DNA from: DYFT01 sp041695085
GTDB lineage: Bacteria; Bacteroidota; Ignavibacteria; UBA10030
DNA: 64,000 nt
Reading direction: 5' to 3'
Assembly (NCBI GenBank): GCA_041695085.1
Contig: JBGFRO010000028.1
Coordinates: 1-64,000 of the forward strand
Shown: positions 49,671 to 59,151 of the stretch, piece by piece
Layout: each line of letters starts with the position of its first letter
Position numbering within the stretch: the first letter of the stretch is position 1
Notes under the pieces: generated by a model
Told to the model about the DNA's origin: nothing
The model's input: the letters and a program-made list of their open reading frames with translations, nothing else
Databases searched by the model: none
Position numbers and translations under genes: made by a program

Positions 49671-49797
49671 GGATAGAATCCCACGGCTGGAAAAGAAAAC
49701 CCTCTGGGTTCCCCAAGCTTCTACAGTCTGATGTCTGCTATCTGCCGACTGCCATCTCGCGTCTTTCTACTCCCATACTCCCATACTTCCATACTTA
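49671..49797 (+). repeat. Dispersed intergenic repeat, copy C
   Basis: Begins with the palindrome CCGTGGGAT-AGA-ATCCCACGG (49676-49696), continues AAAGAAAACCCTCTGGGTT, AAGCTTCTACAGTCTG, and ends in GCCATCTCGCGTCTTTCTAC with CATACTCCCATACTTCC. It is the closest match to copy B at 23010-23147. It fills most of the gap between the ZIP and anmK genes. Confidence 0.75.
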
Positions 49798-49825
49798 CCA
49801 CTTAGACCCTACCACACATCCACTC

Positions 49826-51004
49826 TCATAAACAGATCTTGCCGAGGATGACGGGAAGACGCGCGCCGGTGACGCTCGGCACGTTGGAGGGGTTTTCCAT
49901 GATCGTCTCATTCGCCAACACGGCAAAACAGACAGCCTCCTTTGCATCCGCAGAGAAACCAAGCCGGTCCAGTGGTTTGACGGAGGCATCCGGGAAATAA
50001 TCTCGCAGTGCTTCCATAATTGCATTGTTGTGTGCACCCCCTCCGCTTACCAGCACCTCATCCGCTTTCATCCTTGGGGCGATGAAGCGATGATATTGGT
50101 CGAACACAGAGAACGCCGTTAGCTCCGTCACCGTGGCAATAATATCCTGGCGACGGAGTCCCTTCGTCTCTTTAAGCAGCTTTGAGACGAACATCTTCCC
50201 AAACAACTCCCGACCGGTCGATTTTGGCGGCCGTTGTGCGAAGTACGGATGCGCCATCATCTTCATCAGCAAGTCCGGAAGGAGTTCCCCTTTCACAGCG
50301 GTCGCGCCTCCACGGTCGAGTTCCTTTCGGTAGAATTTCTTCATGCATGCATCGATCACCATGTTGGCCGGACCTGTGTCGAACGCCACGACTTCGCGCG
50401 GCGAGCAGTTTTTCGGAAGAGCCGTAAAGTTGGCAATTCCACCTAAGTTGAGGAGGATGCGGTTCTTTGTCTTCGAACGAAACATCAGATAGTCAAAGTA
50501 CGGAACGAGCGGAGCTCCTTCTCCTCCTACCGCCATATCTGCCGTCCGAAAATCTCCTACGGTCGGCACACCCGTCAGTTTTGCGATCGTGGAAGGATCG
50601 CCCATCTGAAGCGTTGAGCGAACGGTTTTGCCGAAGACTTTCTTCGGTCTGGGGAGATGATGCATCGTTTGACCGTGTGAGCCGATCAAGTCGATCCGGG
50701 AAAGCGAGTATCCCGCCCTGCGAACGACACGACGTGCCGCATCGGCAAAGTAATGCGCGATCAGAATGTTGAGTTCGCACAGCAGATCGACGCTACCAGT
50801 GCCGGGGAGGGAATTCTTCAAAATCAACTCCTTCAACTGAGGAGGATAAGGGAGAGTCGTGAAGGCCAGTTGGCGGAGTCGGGTGGATGTGCCGTTTCCG
50901 GTGATATGGACGAGAGCCGCGTCGATGCCGTCGGCCGAAGTGCCGGAGATCAGTCCGATCACAAGTTTCGTCCGTTTCTCCTGAAGTCGCCGAAGCATTT
51001 TCAT
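49826..51004 (-). CDS. anmK: Anhydro-N-acetylmuramic acid kinase AnmK
   Basis: A 392-residue ASKHA-fold kinase. It opens and phosphorylates 1,6-anhydro-MurNAc during cell-wall recycling. It has the hallmark KLVIGLISGTSADGIDAALV, LIGSHGQTMHHLPR, GVPTVGDFRTADMAVGGEGAP, ILLNLGGIANFTALP, DTGPANMVIDA and VLVSGGGAHNNAIM. The length is typical. The start is 24 nt from the divergent endonuclease IV start, so promoters must overlap coding sequence or be very compact. Confidence 0.96.
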   Translation of the reverse strand: MKMLRRLQEKRTKLVIGLISGTSADGIDAALVHITGNGTSTRLRQLAFTTLPYPPQLKELILKNSLPGTGSVDLLCELNILIAHYFADAARRVVRRAGYSLSRIDLIGSHGQTMHHLPRPKKVFGKTVRSTLQMGDPSTIAKLTGVPTVGDFRTADMAVGGEGAPLVPYFDYLMFRSKTKNRILLNLGGIANFTALPKNCSPREVVAFDTGPANMVIDACMKKFYRKELDRGGATAVKGELLPDLLMKMMAHPYFAQRPPKSTGRELFGKMFVSKLLKETKGLRRQDIIATVTELTAFSVFDQYHRFIAPRMKADEVLVSGGGAHNNAIMEALRDYFPDASVKPLDRLGFSADAKEAVCFAVLANETIMENPSNVPSVTGARLPVILGKICL

Positions 51005-51028
51005 GAAATTTTTCTACCTTTCTGTTAA

Positions 51029-51946
51029 ATGAAAAACTCACAGCGGGAACAGAAAACGAAGAAGACCCCCTCCAACGATGCTCCGCCGATCCTTCTCGGC
51101 GCGCATATGTCGATTGCGGGCGGAGTTCATACGGCCGTCGAACGAGGTAGAAGGATTGGATGCACGACGATGCAGATGTTTGTCAAGAACAATAATCAGT
51201 GGAGAGGAAAACCGCTGACGGCTGAGGACGTGTCAACCTACAAAAAGCTGCTGTCGGAATCAAGAATCAGTCCGGTTGTGGTGCACGATACATATCTGAT
51301 CAATCTGTGCGCGGTGGACAAAGAGATTCTGCAGAAATCGCGAATCGCATTGAAGGAAGAATTGGATCGATGCGAAATGCTGGGGGTCGACTATCTCAAC
51401 TTTCACCCCGGCGCACATATGGGTGCGGGCGAGGAAGAAGGAATCAAACAGATTGTAGAATCGCTCAATTTGATACACGACCAGACAAAAGGGTATCGGG
51501 TGAAGAGCGTGCTGGAGACGACGGCGGGACAAGGCACCGCCATCGGCTATCGCTTTGAACAGCTGAGGAAGATCATGGATCTCGTCGAGCAGCGGGACCG
51601 CATGGCGGTCTGCGTCGATACGTGTCACATCTTCGCAGCCGGGTACGACATTGCCACGGAGAAGGGATACCGGCAGACGTTTAAGGAGTTCGACGCGATC
51701 ATTGGGCTCGACCGGTTGGTAGTGTTTCACGTGAACGACTCGAAGCGCGAGCTCGGCTCTCGTGTCGACCGGCACGAGCATATTGGAAAAGGACAGATCG
51801 GGAAGAAAGGGTTCTCGTTCTTGATGAATGATCCGCGCTTTGTCAACATCCCGAAGATCCTCGAAACGCCGAAAGGGGAAGATATGAAGGAAGACGTGAT
51901 GAACATGCGCGTTTTGCGCGGATTGATCAGGGATAGAGAGGACTGA
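51029..51946 (+). CDS. nfo: Endonuclease IV (apurinic/apyrimidinic endonuclease)
   Basis: A 305-residue zinc TIM barrel that cuts 5' to abasic sites. It has LLGAHMSIAGGVHTAVERG, MQMFVKNNNQWRGKPL, YLNFHPGAHMGAGEEEG, VLETTAGQGTAIGYRFEQL, AVCVDTCHIFAAGYD and HVNDSKRELGSRVDRHEHIG, which include the His, Glu and Asp metal ligands. A short basic N-terminal extension (MKNSQREQKTKKT) precedes the fold. Standard otherwise. Confidence 0.97.
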   Translation: MKNSQREQKTKKTPSNDAPPILLGAHMSIAGGVHTAVERGRRIGCTTMQMFVKNNNQWRGKPLTAEDVSTYKKLLSESRISPVVVHDTYLINLCAVDKEILQKSRIALKEELDRCEMLGVDYLNFHPGAHMGAGEEEGIKQIVESLNLIHDQTKGYRVKSVLETTAGQGTAIGYRFEQLRKIMDLVEQRDRMAVCVDTCHIFAAGYDIATEKGYRQTFKEFDAIIGLDRLVVFHVNDSKRELGSRVDRHEHIGKGQIGKKGFSFLMNDPRFVNIPKILETPKGEDMKEDVMNMRVLRGLIRDRED

Positions 51947-52064
51947 ACGTTGGAGATGAATCAGAAAAGCTTGAATCGCACAGATATCGAGGCATTTCAA
52001 CGATACCCAGCCTCTGCCTTGACATCGGGGTATAATCACCGTACTTTTAAACCGAGGTGATGGT

Positions 52065-53123
52065 ATGGAAGAGGTGAAAACATTGAAATCGCTGCTTGCC
52101 GAGAATACGCGCGAAGGCGAGCTCTACGAACCGATGCCGGACAACTGGGTGCGCTGTTACGCGTGCGGCCACCGGTGCAAGATCGGTCCGGGCAAAGATG
52201 GGATCTGCCGTGTCCGGTTCAATCGTGATGGGAAACTCTACGTCCCCTGGGGCTACGCGGCGTGCGTTGCACTCGATCCCATCGAAAAGAAACCGTTCTT
52301 CCACGCTTACCCCGGGAGTAAAGCGCTCAGCTTTGGCATGTTAGGGTGCGATTACCGCTGTCCCTACTGCCAGAACTGGATAACGTCGCAGGCTCTTCGT
52401 GATCCGGAAGCCATCAGCTTTCCGCAATTCTTTACCCCCGAGCAGTTTGTTGATACTGCTCTTCGCACCAACGCGAAAGTCGTCACCAGCACTTACAACG
52501 AGCCCCTCATCACGAGCGAATGGGCGGTGGAGATCTTCAAGCTCGCGAAGCGAGTGGGGTTGGTCACTTCGTACGTCTCCAACGGCAACGGAACGCCGGA
52601 GGTTTTGGAGTATCTCCGTCCGTGGGTTGATCTCTATAAGGTCGATTTGAAAGGTTTCCGGCAAAAGGAGTATCAGCAACTCGGCGGAGTTCTTCAGAAT
52701 GTTCTTGATACGATCAAAAGGTTGTACGAGATGGGCTTCTGGTTGGAGATTGTGACGTTGACGGTACCGGGTTTCAACGATTCAGATGAGGAGTTAAGAG
52801 ATATTGCGCAGTTCATTAAGTCCGTCTCCCCCGACATCCCATGGCACGTGACGGCGTTTCATCAAGATTATAAAATGACGGAACCTGACCCGACGCCGGT
52901 CAAGACGCTTCTGCGTGCCGTGGAGATCGGTTACAGCGAAGGATTGCGCTATGTGTACGCCGGCAATCGGCCCGGTGAAGTGGGGGAGTACGAGAACACA
53001 TATTGTCCCACCTGCAAGGAACTCCTCATTGAGCGGTATGGCTTCCGCGTGATGAAGAACCGGATCGGCACCGAGGGGAAATGCCCGAAGTGTCAGACGA
53101 TCATTCCGGGGAGATGGGGATAG
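52065..53123 (+). CDS. AmmeMemoRadiSam-system radical SAM enzyme
   Basis: A 352-residue radical SAM protein. The N-terminal zinc-like part has NWVRCYACGHRCKIGPGKDG and CRVRFNRDGKLYVPWG. The Fe-S site is C-x3-C-x2-C in GCDYRCPYCQNW. Further landmarks are TSTYNEPLITSEWAVEIF, DLYKVDLKGFRQKEYQQL and IPWHVTAFHQDYKM. After the barrel a zinc-ribbon end carries YCPTCKELLIERYGF and KCPKCQTIIPG. The AMMECR1 and Memo partners of the three-gene system are not in this window. The product of the system is not settled. Confidence 0.92.
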   Translation: MEEVKTLKSLLAENTREGELYEPMPDNWVRCYACGHRCKIGPGKDGICRVRFNRDGKLYVPWGYAACVALDPIEKKPFFHAYPGSKALSFGMLGCDYRCPYCQNWITSQALRDPEAISFPQFFTPEQFVDTALRTNAKVVTSTYNEPLITSEWAVEIFKLAKRVGLVTSYVSNGNGTPEVLEYLRPWVDLYKVDLKGFRQKEYQQLGGVLQNVLDTIKRLYEMGFWLEIVTLTVPGFNDSDEELRDIAQFIKSVSPDIPWHVTAFHQDYKMTEPDPTPVKTLLRAVEIGYSEGLRYVYAGNRPGEVGEYENTYCPTCKELLIERYGFRVMKNRIGTEGKCPKCQTIIPGRWG

Positions 53124-53205
53124 GTGATCTCAGTCTCTTCAGATGTTTCAGATTGGCTCCTGTTACAGTTTCGTTTTGCACAAGTCGATGCTATACAACG
53201 TGTAG

Positions 53206-53224
53206 GGCGGGACGCTGTCCCGCC
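53206..53224. repeat. REP-like palindrome GGCGGGAC/GTCCCGCC
   Basis: GGCGGGAC-GCT-GTCCCGCC, perfect eight-base arms, followed by ACCAAGCTTCC. The same arms and an AAGCTT occur by the CRISPR trailer at 33344-33406. The surrounding gap 53124-53392 holds no gene I can support. Confidence 0.65.
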
Positions 53225-53392
53225 ACCAAGCTTCCGCGAAAACCAACTGAATTGCAGAAATGGTGAAGTTGTGGATTGAGGAAAAAAGGTCTCAGGGGGA
53301 ACACATTCGCGTCGAGTCGGGTACTTTCTTCTCCACGATCCAAATCGAGGATGCCATTCTCCGCTCGTGAAGTTCTTAGGAGGGGCTTAAAG

Positions 53393-54520
53393 ATGGATGA
53401 AAAAATCGCTCGCGGAATTGGGTGTGAAGAAGAAAGCACATCTGCCACTCTGCACATCACGCATTACAAAGGTCGAGGCGCAGGGTTCAATCCCCCCAAT
53501 CGCTTTGAAGAGCTCCAAGTTGGTTCCCCACCATCCGATCTTGCACAGTATTTCGACAATCCTGATCCATTGCCGCGGGTGGAGACTCGCTTTTTTCTCG
53601 ATCATTCGCGCTCCATCCTTGCCGCGAACGACAGTCCCGATCTCGGCTTCACCTACAGCATCAACCCCTATCGCGGTTGCGAGCATGGGTGTATCTATTG
53701 TTATGCGCGACCGACGCACGAGTATCTTGGGTTTTCATCGGGACTCGACTTCGAGTCGAAGATCCTCGTCAAACGCGATGCCCCCAAGCTTCTTGAGGAG
53801 ACCTTCTCGGCTCCTTCCTGGAAACCGCAGGTCATTATGTTCTCCGGCAACACCGATTGCTATCAACCGATCGAGCGGAGGTTGGAGTTGACGAGGCAGT
53901 GTCTACAGGTCTTTCTCAAGTTTCGCAATCCCGTTTCGATCATCACCAAGAACGCTCTCATTCAGCGAGACAAGGATATCCTCGCCGAGCTTGCCAGGGA
54001 GCGCCTCGTTTTTGTCGTGATGAGCGTGACCACGTTGAAACCCGAGCTTGCACGTAGGATGGAACCGCGGACCTCCTCGCCGGCAAAGCGATTGGAGACG
54101 ATTGAGAAACTTGCCGCCAACGGCATCACGGTCGGCGTGAACGCTGCGCCGATCATTCCGGGACTGAACGACGTCGAGATTCCCGCCATTCTACAAGCTG
54201 CTGCGGAACGTGGCGCTGTGAGGGGGAGCTACACACTCGTCCGGCTTCCCCACGCAGTGAAGGAGCTTTTCACGCACTGGTTGGAGCGTGAGATGCCCGA
54301 GGCCTCTTCGAGGATTCTCAACCGGATCCGCAGCGTGCGCGACGGCAAGTTGACAAGCTCAGAGTTTGGGAAACGCATGCGGGGTGAAGGAAAGATCGCG
54401 GAGACCATTCAACAACTCTTCAACACAAGTTGTGTACGCTTCGGTCTCAACAAACAACCGTTGAAACTCTCAAAAGATCGTTTTCGTCGCGCCTCCGATC
54501 TTCAATTGCAGCTTCTTTGA
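53393..54520 (+). CDS. PA0069/Rv2578c-family radical SAM protein
   Basis: About 375 residues from the ATG at 53393, which follows GGAGGGGCTTAAAG. The frame is open upstream to 53276 but without family residues. It has GRGAGFNPPNRFE, SINPYRGCEHGCIYCYARP with the C-x3-C-x2-C iron-sulfur site, KPQVIMFSGNTDCYQPIERR, FVVMSVTTLKPELARRMEPR and NAAPIIPGLND. The family resembles spore photoproduct lyase in outline, but its reaction is not known. It stands alone between the AmmeMemoRadiSam enzyme and the ABC operon. Confidence 0.9.
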   Translation: MDEKIARGIGCEEESTSATLHITHYKGRGAGFNPPNRFEELQVGSPPSDLAQYFDNPDPLPRVETRFFLDHSRSILAANDSPDLGFTYSINPYRGCEHGCIYCYARPTHEYLGFSSGLDFESKILVKRDAPKLLEETFSAPSWKPQVIMFSGNTDCYQPIERRLELTRQCLQVFLKFRNPVSIITKNALIQRDKDILAELARERLVFVVMSVTTLKPELARRMEPRTSSPAKRLETIEKLAANGITVGVNAAPIIPGLNDVEIPAILQAAAERGAVRGSYTLVRLPHAVKELFTHWLEREMPEASSRILNRIRSVRDGKLTSSEFGKRMRGEGKIAETIQQLFNTSCVRFGLNKQPLKLSKDRFRRASDLQLQLL

Positions 54521-54670
54521 GTAGCCTGCCTCGCTCAAGGTGAATCCACGCACCTTGATTTTTTTCCTTCATTTTCATAAACTCACACCGCCTTTTCTGG
54601 AAGACAAGCCGCGCTTTTTGGAAAAGGCTTTTTGTTGTGTGTCCGAACACCCACAGCATAACGCGACGCT

Positions 54671-55615
54671 ATGGCGATTACAGTCCGCAACCTGACGAAA
54701 TTCTACGGCACAGAAAAGGCGATCGACGATATCTCGTTCGACGTGAAAACGGGTGAAATCCTCGGCTTTCTCGGTCCCAACGGCGCCGGCAAAACGACCA
54801 CGATGAAGATCATTACCTGCTATATGCCTCCGTCGTCAGGCACGGTGGAAGTGGATGGATACAGCATTCACGATCACTCGCTCGAGGTGCGGAAAAAAAT
54901 CGGGTATTTGCCTGAACTCAACCCGCTCTATACCGACATGAACGTTGTCGAGTATCTCGACTACGCCGCCCGCTTGCACGGTGTGGACAAGACGAAGCTG
55001 AAACAACAGATCAACGCCATGATCGAAGTGTGCGGACTGAAGGAGGTCCGTCACAAAGATATTGGCGAACTCTCAAAAGGGTACAGGCAGCGTGTCGGCC
55101 TTGCGCAGGCGATGATTCACGATCCGGATGTGCTGATCCTCGACGAACCGACGAGCGGACTGGATCCCAACCAGATCGTCGAAATCCGGAATCTCATTCG
55201 TCAATTAGGTCGGGCGAAAACGGTCATCCTTTCCACTCACATTCTCTCCGAAGTTCAGGCGACATGCGACCGTGTGGTGATTATCAATGACGGAAAGATC
55301 GTCGCCGACGGGACGCCGGCGCAGTTACAGCAAGAATTCCGTGGGGCGGAGGCGATTTCGCTGGAGCTGAAGGCCAACGTCCAGAACGCGATGACGGATA
55401 TCTTCCCCAAACTCAAAGGGCTTCCGCACGTCGAATCGGTAGAATATGTCGGTGGTATGGATGGCATTCACAAATTCTCCGTCTTGGCGGCGAAAGGAAG
55501 TGACATCCGGGAAAGTCTGTTCCGTCAGGCCGTGAATGAACAATGGGTGTTGCTTGAACTCTCGCGCAAGGTGACGAGCCTCGAAGAGGTCTTCCACAAG
55601 CTGACCAAAGCATAG
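54671..55615 (+). CDS. ABC transporter ATP-binding protein, GldA-like
   Basis: A 314-residue ABC ATPase. Walker A GFLGPNGAGKTTTMK is near residue 40, followed by the Q-loop region KKIGYLPELNPLYTDM, the signature ELSKGYRQRVGLAQAM, Walker B VLILDEPTSGLDPNQ and the switch His in VILSTHILSEVQ. The C-terminal domain of about 90 residues is usual for ABC-2 type importers/exporters. With the next three genes it matches the GldA-GldFG arrangement of Bacteroidota, which is tied to gliding or secretion in some species and of unknown substrate in others. Confidence 0.93.
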   Translation: MAITVRNLTKFYGTEKAIDDISFDVKTGEILGFLGPNGAGKTTTMKIITCYMPPSSGTVEVDGYSIHDHSLEVRKKIGYLPELNPLYTDMNVVEYLDYAARLHGVDKTKLKQQINAMIEVCGLKEVRHKDIGELSKGYRQRVGLAQAMIHDPDVLILDEPTSGLDPNQIVEIRNLIRQLGRAKTVILSTHILSEVQATCDRVVIINDGKIVADGTPAQLQQEFRGAEAISLELKANVQNAMTDIFPKLKGLPHVESVEYVGGMDGIHKFSVLAAKGSDIRESLFRQAVNEQWVLLELSRKVTSLEEVFHKLTKA

Positions 55616-55626
55616 TTGGTGACGGT

Positions 55627-56352
55627 ATGAACTTCAAAACCAGTCTCGCGAACATCGGTACAATTTTCCGAAAAGAACTTCGTTCCTATTTCAACTCTGC
55701 CGTGGCGTACGTTGTGATCGTCGTCTTCCTCGCGATCGTGGGGTGGTTCCATACGAGCAATCTGTTTCTTGCCAATGTCGCATCGCTCCGGTTGATGTTC
55801 GAATTGATTCCGGTCGTCTTCCTGTTCGTCATCCCCGCCATCACCATGCGCCTTCTTGCAGAAGAGAAGAAATCGGGCACCATTGAGCTGCTGACGACAA
55901 AGCCTCTGCACGATATTGACATCGTCCTCGGGAAATTCCTTGCAGCCTGGGCGTTAGTAGGGGTCGCTCTTCTCCTGACGCTCGTCTACTACATCACCAT
56001 TGCCGCCCTTGGAGATATCGACAACGGCCCCGTTGTGGGAGGGTACTTTGGATTGTTGCTGATGGCGGGAGTGTACATCGGTATCGGCGTGCTTGCCTCG
56101 AGTCTTACAGATAATCAGGTGGTGGCGTTCATCATCGGGTTCGTTATTGTGTTTATCTTCTTTATGCTGGATAAAGTGTTGATGTACGTTCCCGAGGGGC
56201 TTACCAGCATTGTGGAGTTTCTGAGCGTGGACTACCACTTCTCCAATATCGCCCGCGGCGTGATCGATTCGCGGGATGTAATCTACTTCCTCTCGCTTCT
56301 GGGCTTCACGCTCTATCTCACCACCCTTTCCCTTGAACGGCGGAAATGGTAG
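55627..56352 (+). CDS. ABC-2 permease, GldF-like
   Basis: A 241-residue inner-membrane protein with six predicted helices. It begins TIFRKELRSYFNSAVAYVVI, typical of ABC-2 permeases, and includes IPAITMRLLAEEKKSGTIELL, GVYIGIGVLASSLTDNQVVA and IGFVIVFIFFMLDKVLM. It follows the ATPase by 11 nt and precedes the GldG-like gene by 18 nt. Together they form the transporter core. Confidence 0.92.
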   Translation: MNFKTSLANIGTIFRKELRSYFNSAVAYVVIVVFLAIVGWFHTSNLFLANVASLRLMFELIPVVFLFVIPAITMRLLAEEKKSGTIELLTTKPLHDIDIVLGKFLAAWALVGVALLLTLVYYITIAALGDIDNGPVVGGYFGLLLMAGVYIGIGVLASSLTDNQVVAFIIGFVIVFIFFMLDKVLMYVPEGLTSIVEFLSVDYHFSNIARGVIDSRDVIYFLSLLGFTLYLTTLSLERRKW

Positions 56353-56370
56353 AAAGGGGGAAATGAATCG

Positions 56371-57915
56371 ATGAAGGCACAACGAACACAAGCAATCATC
56401 CGGACGGTTCTTATCCTCGGTATCCTCGTAGTCATTAATTTTATCTCGGTGCGACTCTTTGGGCGGATGGATCTCACAAGTCAGAAGGTCTACACCCTCT
56501 CCGATGCAAGCAAGAACCTGGTCCGTTCGCTGGATGACCGCGTCACGATCAAAGCGTACTTCACGGAAGATCTCCCCGCGCCGTATAACAACAATCGCCG
56601 TGCCGTGCTCGATATTCTGAACGAGTACAAAGCGTACGCCGGCGGCAATCTCGCATTCGAGTTCATCAATCCGGAAGGGGAGAAGGGGGAAGAAGAAGCG
56701 CAGCAGCAGGGAATTGCTCCGGTGCAGGTGCAGGTTGTGAAGGAGGACAAATTCGAGGTGAAGCGCGGCTATCTCGGTCTCGTCATGTTGTATGAAGACC
56801 GGAAGGAGGTTTTGCCGGTGGTGCAAAACCTCGCTTCGCTCGAGTATGACATCAGCAGCGCCCTCAAGCGGTTGACGACGCGGACCAAGAAGAAGATCGG
56901 TTACACAACGGGGCATCAGGAGGCCGACCTGAGTACCATGCGCCAGGCACAACAGCTTCTCAGTCAGCAGTACGATCTTGTCCCCGTGGATTTAACAAGC
57001 TCCATGCCAGTGCCGCAGGAGCTTTCTGCCTTGCTGATCATTTCCCCTTCGATGCGGTTTACAGACAGCGCGAAGTTCAAGATCGATCAATACTTGATGC
57101 GGGGCGGAAAGATTGCCTTTCTGTTGAACCGTGTCAACGCCACGTTGCAGTCAAGGTTTGGCAACGTGATCGACTTGAATCTGGATGATCTTTTGGAGCA
57201 GTACGGCGTGCGTATTAATCCTGATCTGGTCCGCGATGCGCAATGCGCCAATATCTCGGTGATGCAGCAACAGGGTCCCTTCACCATTCAGAGCCAGGTC
57301 CCCTTCCCTCTGCTTCCGATCGCCTCCAACTTTCATCCGGAAAATCCCATGGTGAAGGATCTCCAATCGGTCATCCTTCATTTCGTGAGCTCGATCGATA
57401 CGAGTCTTGCTTCCGCGAAGGGAGTGAACGTTGAGGTGCTCATGCGGTCTTCCAAGCGAAGCGGCCGGCAAACCGGATTCTTTATGATCGATCCTTTCCA
57501 ACGCTATACGCCGGCGGACTTGGCGGAGGAGGGGATTCCATTGGCGGTGCTGGTGCATGGACGATTCAAGAGCTTCTTTGAAGGGAAACAACCGCAGGCA
57601 GAAGTGACGCAAAGTCCGGAAACGCGCATCGTGGTCTTCGGCGATGGAGATTTCATGAAGGATGAGTATCTGGGCAACAGGGGAAACCTTGTTCTGTTTG
57701 CCAACATCGTGGACTACCTTGCCGATGATGCAGGATTGATCACCATCCGCTCCAAAAACGTCGCCTCACCTCCCTTGGAGCAAGTGTCTGACGGGACGAA
57801 GCAACTTCTGAAGTACGCCAACCTGATCGGCCCGCCGTTGCTCATTGTTCTGTACGGACTGGCGCGCTGGCGCCGGCGGGTGGCAGTGAAGAAAATGATG
57901 GAAGCTCAATCATAA
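56371..57915 (+). CDS. GldG-like ABC transporter auxiliary protein
   Basis: A 514-residue protein with one N-terminal helix (IIRTVLILGILVVINFISV), a large periplasmic part and a C-terminal helix (YANLIGPPLLIVLYGLARW). The periplasmic part starts LTSQKVYTLSDASKNLVRSL, followed by VTIKAYFTEDLPAPYNNNRR, the usual opening of ABC_transp_aux (IFT52/GldG) domains. FGDGDFMKDEYLGNRGN lies before the last helix. It is expected to work with the permease and ATPase upstream. Confidence 0.92.
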   Translation: MKAQRTQAIIRTVLILGILVVINFISVRLFGRMDLTSQKVYTLSDASKNLVRSLDDRVTIKAYFTEDLPAPYNNNRRAVLDILNEYKAYAGGNLAFEFINPEGEKGEEEAQQQGIAPVQVQVVKEDKFEVKRGYLGLVMLYEDRKEVLPVVQNLASLEYDISSALKRLTTRTKKKIGYTTGHQEADLSTMRQAQQLLSQQYDLVPVDLTSSMPVPQELSALLIISPSMRFTDSAKFKIDQYLMRGGKIAFLLNRVNATLQSRFGNVIDLNLDDLLEQYGVRINPDLVRDAQCANISVMQQQGPFTIQSQVPFPLLPIASNFHPENPMVKDLQSVILHFVSSIDTSLASAKGVNVEVLMRSSKRSGRQTGFFMIDPFQRYTPADLAEEGIPLAVLVHGRFKSFFEGKQPQAEVTQSPETRIVVFGDGDFMKDEYLGNRGNLVLFANIVDYLADDAGLITIRSKNVASPPLEQVSDGTKQLLKYANLIGPPLLIVLYGLARWRRRVAVKKMMEAQS

Positions 57916-57927
57916 CACGGTAACGCT

Positions 57928-58821
57928 ATGAACAAGAATACGCTTGTCTTGTTAGGCATTCTTCTCGTTCTCGTTGTTGTGGCTGTTCTGGTGATGCAGA
58001 AACCAGGAGAGCGGAGCGTGACGGCGGCGGCAGGTGAACGGCTTTTCGAAATCGACTCGCTCGCTGTTGATAAGATCGAGGTGACCTCTCCCACCTCCTC
58101 GGTCGTTCTGGAGAAAAAGGGGGTCGAATGGTTTCTCCAGCAGCCTCTCTCCTATCGTGCAGATCAGAACAATGTCGCGCAGTTGATCCAGCAGGTGAAA
58201 GAGATGCAGATGCGCAGCACGGTATCGAGCAATCCGGAGAAGCAGAATCTCTTTCAGGTCGATTCGACGGGGACACAGGTGAGAGTGTATGAACGTGGGG
58301 CGGAGAAGGCGGCGTTTGTGCTCGGCAAGTCCGGCTCCGCATTCAACGAGGTCTATCTGCGCAAGGTGAACTCCAACGACGTCGTGTTGGCCGGCGGTGC
58401 GATGAGCTACGTGTTCAACCGGGCCGTGAAGGAGTGGCGCGACAAAACGATCGCACAGGTGCCGAAGGACAACATCAAAGAAGTCACGTACCAGTACGGC
58501 GATACCCTTTTTACGCTCGCGTTCAAAGACAGTGCGTGGGTCATTGGCAAGGACTCCACGCAGCAGTGGGTTGTTGATAACATCCTCTCTTCGCTTTCCA
58601 ACTTTCAGGCGGACGATTTCATCGACACGCCTCCCGCAACGATCCCCAAAGTGACCGCCGTTGTCACCTACGCCGGCGTGCAGTTGAGCTTTCACTATCA
58701 GAAGGAGGGGGAGAAGTACCTCGTTCGCGCCTCCACATCGCCGCAGTGGTTTGAAGTCTCAAGCTGGCGCGCGAATCAAGTGCTGAAGCGGAAGAAGGAG
58801 ATAGTGAAAGACGGCAAGTAA
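57928..58821 (+). CDS. DUF4340-domain protein
   Basis: A 297-residue protein with an N-terminal helix (TLVLLGILLVLVVVAVLVM), followed by a periplasmic beta-rich region. It has DSLAVDKIEVTSPTSSVVLEK, WFLQQPLSYRADQNNVAQLI, RVYERGAEKAAFVLGKSG and EWRDKTIAQVPKDNIKEVTY, the DUF4340 pattern. Such genes regularly follow GldG-like genes, so it is probably part of the same membrane complex. Its role is unknown. Confidence 0.9.
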   Translation: MNKNTLVLLGILLVLVVVAVLVMQKPGERSVTAAAGERLFEIDSLAVDKIEVTSPTSSVVLEKKGVEWFLQQPLSYRADQNNVAQLIQQVKEMQMRSTVSSNPEKQNLFQVDSTGTQVRVYERGAEKAAFVLGKSGSAFNEVYLRKVNSNDVVLAGGAMSYVFNRAVKEWRDKTIAQVPKDNIKEVTYQYGDTLFTLAFKDSAWVIGKDSTQQWVVDNILSSLSNFQADDFIDTPPATIPKVTAVVTYAGVQLSFHYQKEGEKYLVRASTSPQWFEVSSWRANQVLKRKKEIVKDGK

Positions 58822-59151
58822 CCGTCTCTCGATCCATCCTGCTTTTCGTGCACCGCACTCCTCGGTGCTGAAGCACGAAATCTGTCCTTACATAGCTCAA
58901 GTCGCCTCCGCAGTTCAAGTTCTTCATTTCAAGCATTGACTTCCCTCTCATAGGAAGCGTCCTTGATCTGATAAGACCGTTTCGTGGAGAGAGCAATTGT
59001 TCTGCCACGAGGAGGGGGGTGGTTGATTTGGTGGACAAAGAGTACGTGGAGTCCCTCCATCAGGAGTTTCGAATCCAGTCGCCAGCAGGAGATGCGCTTG
59101 ACATTGAGTTTTTGATTTATAATGTTCGCAAGCAATAGCTGGTGACTAAGA
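58822..59151. other. 330-nt gene-free interval
   Basis: Between the DUF4340 gene and the lipoprotein gene. I see no gene, repeat or convincing terminator here. Reading frames on both strands are short and lack start signals. Confidence 0.5.
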
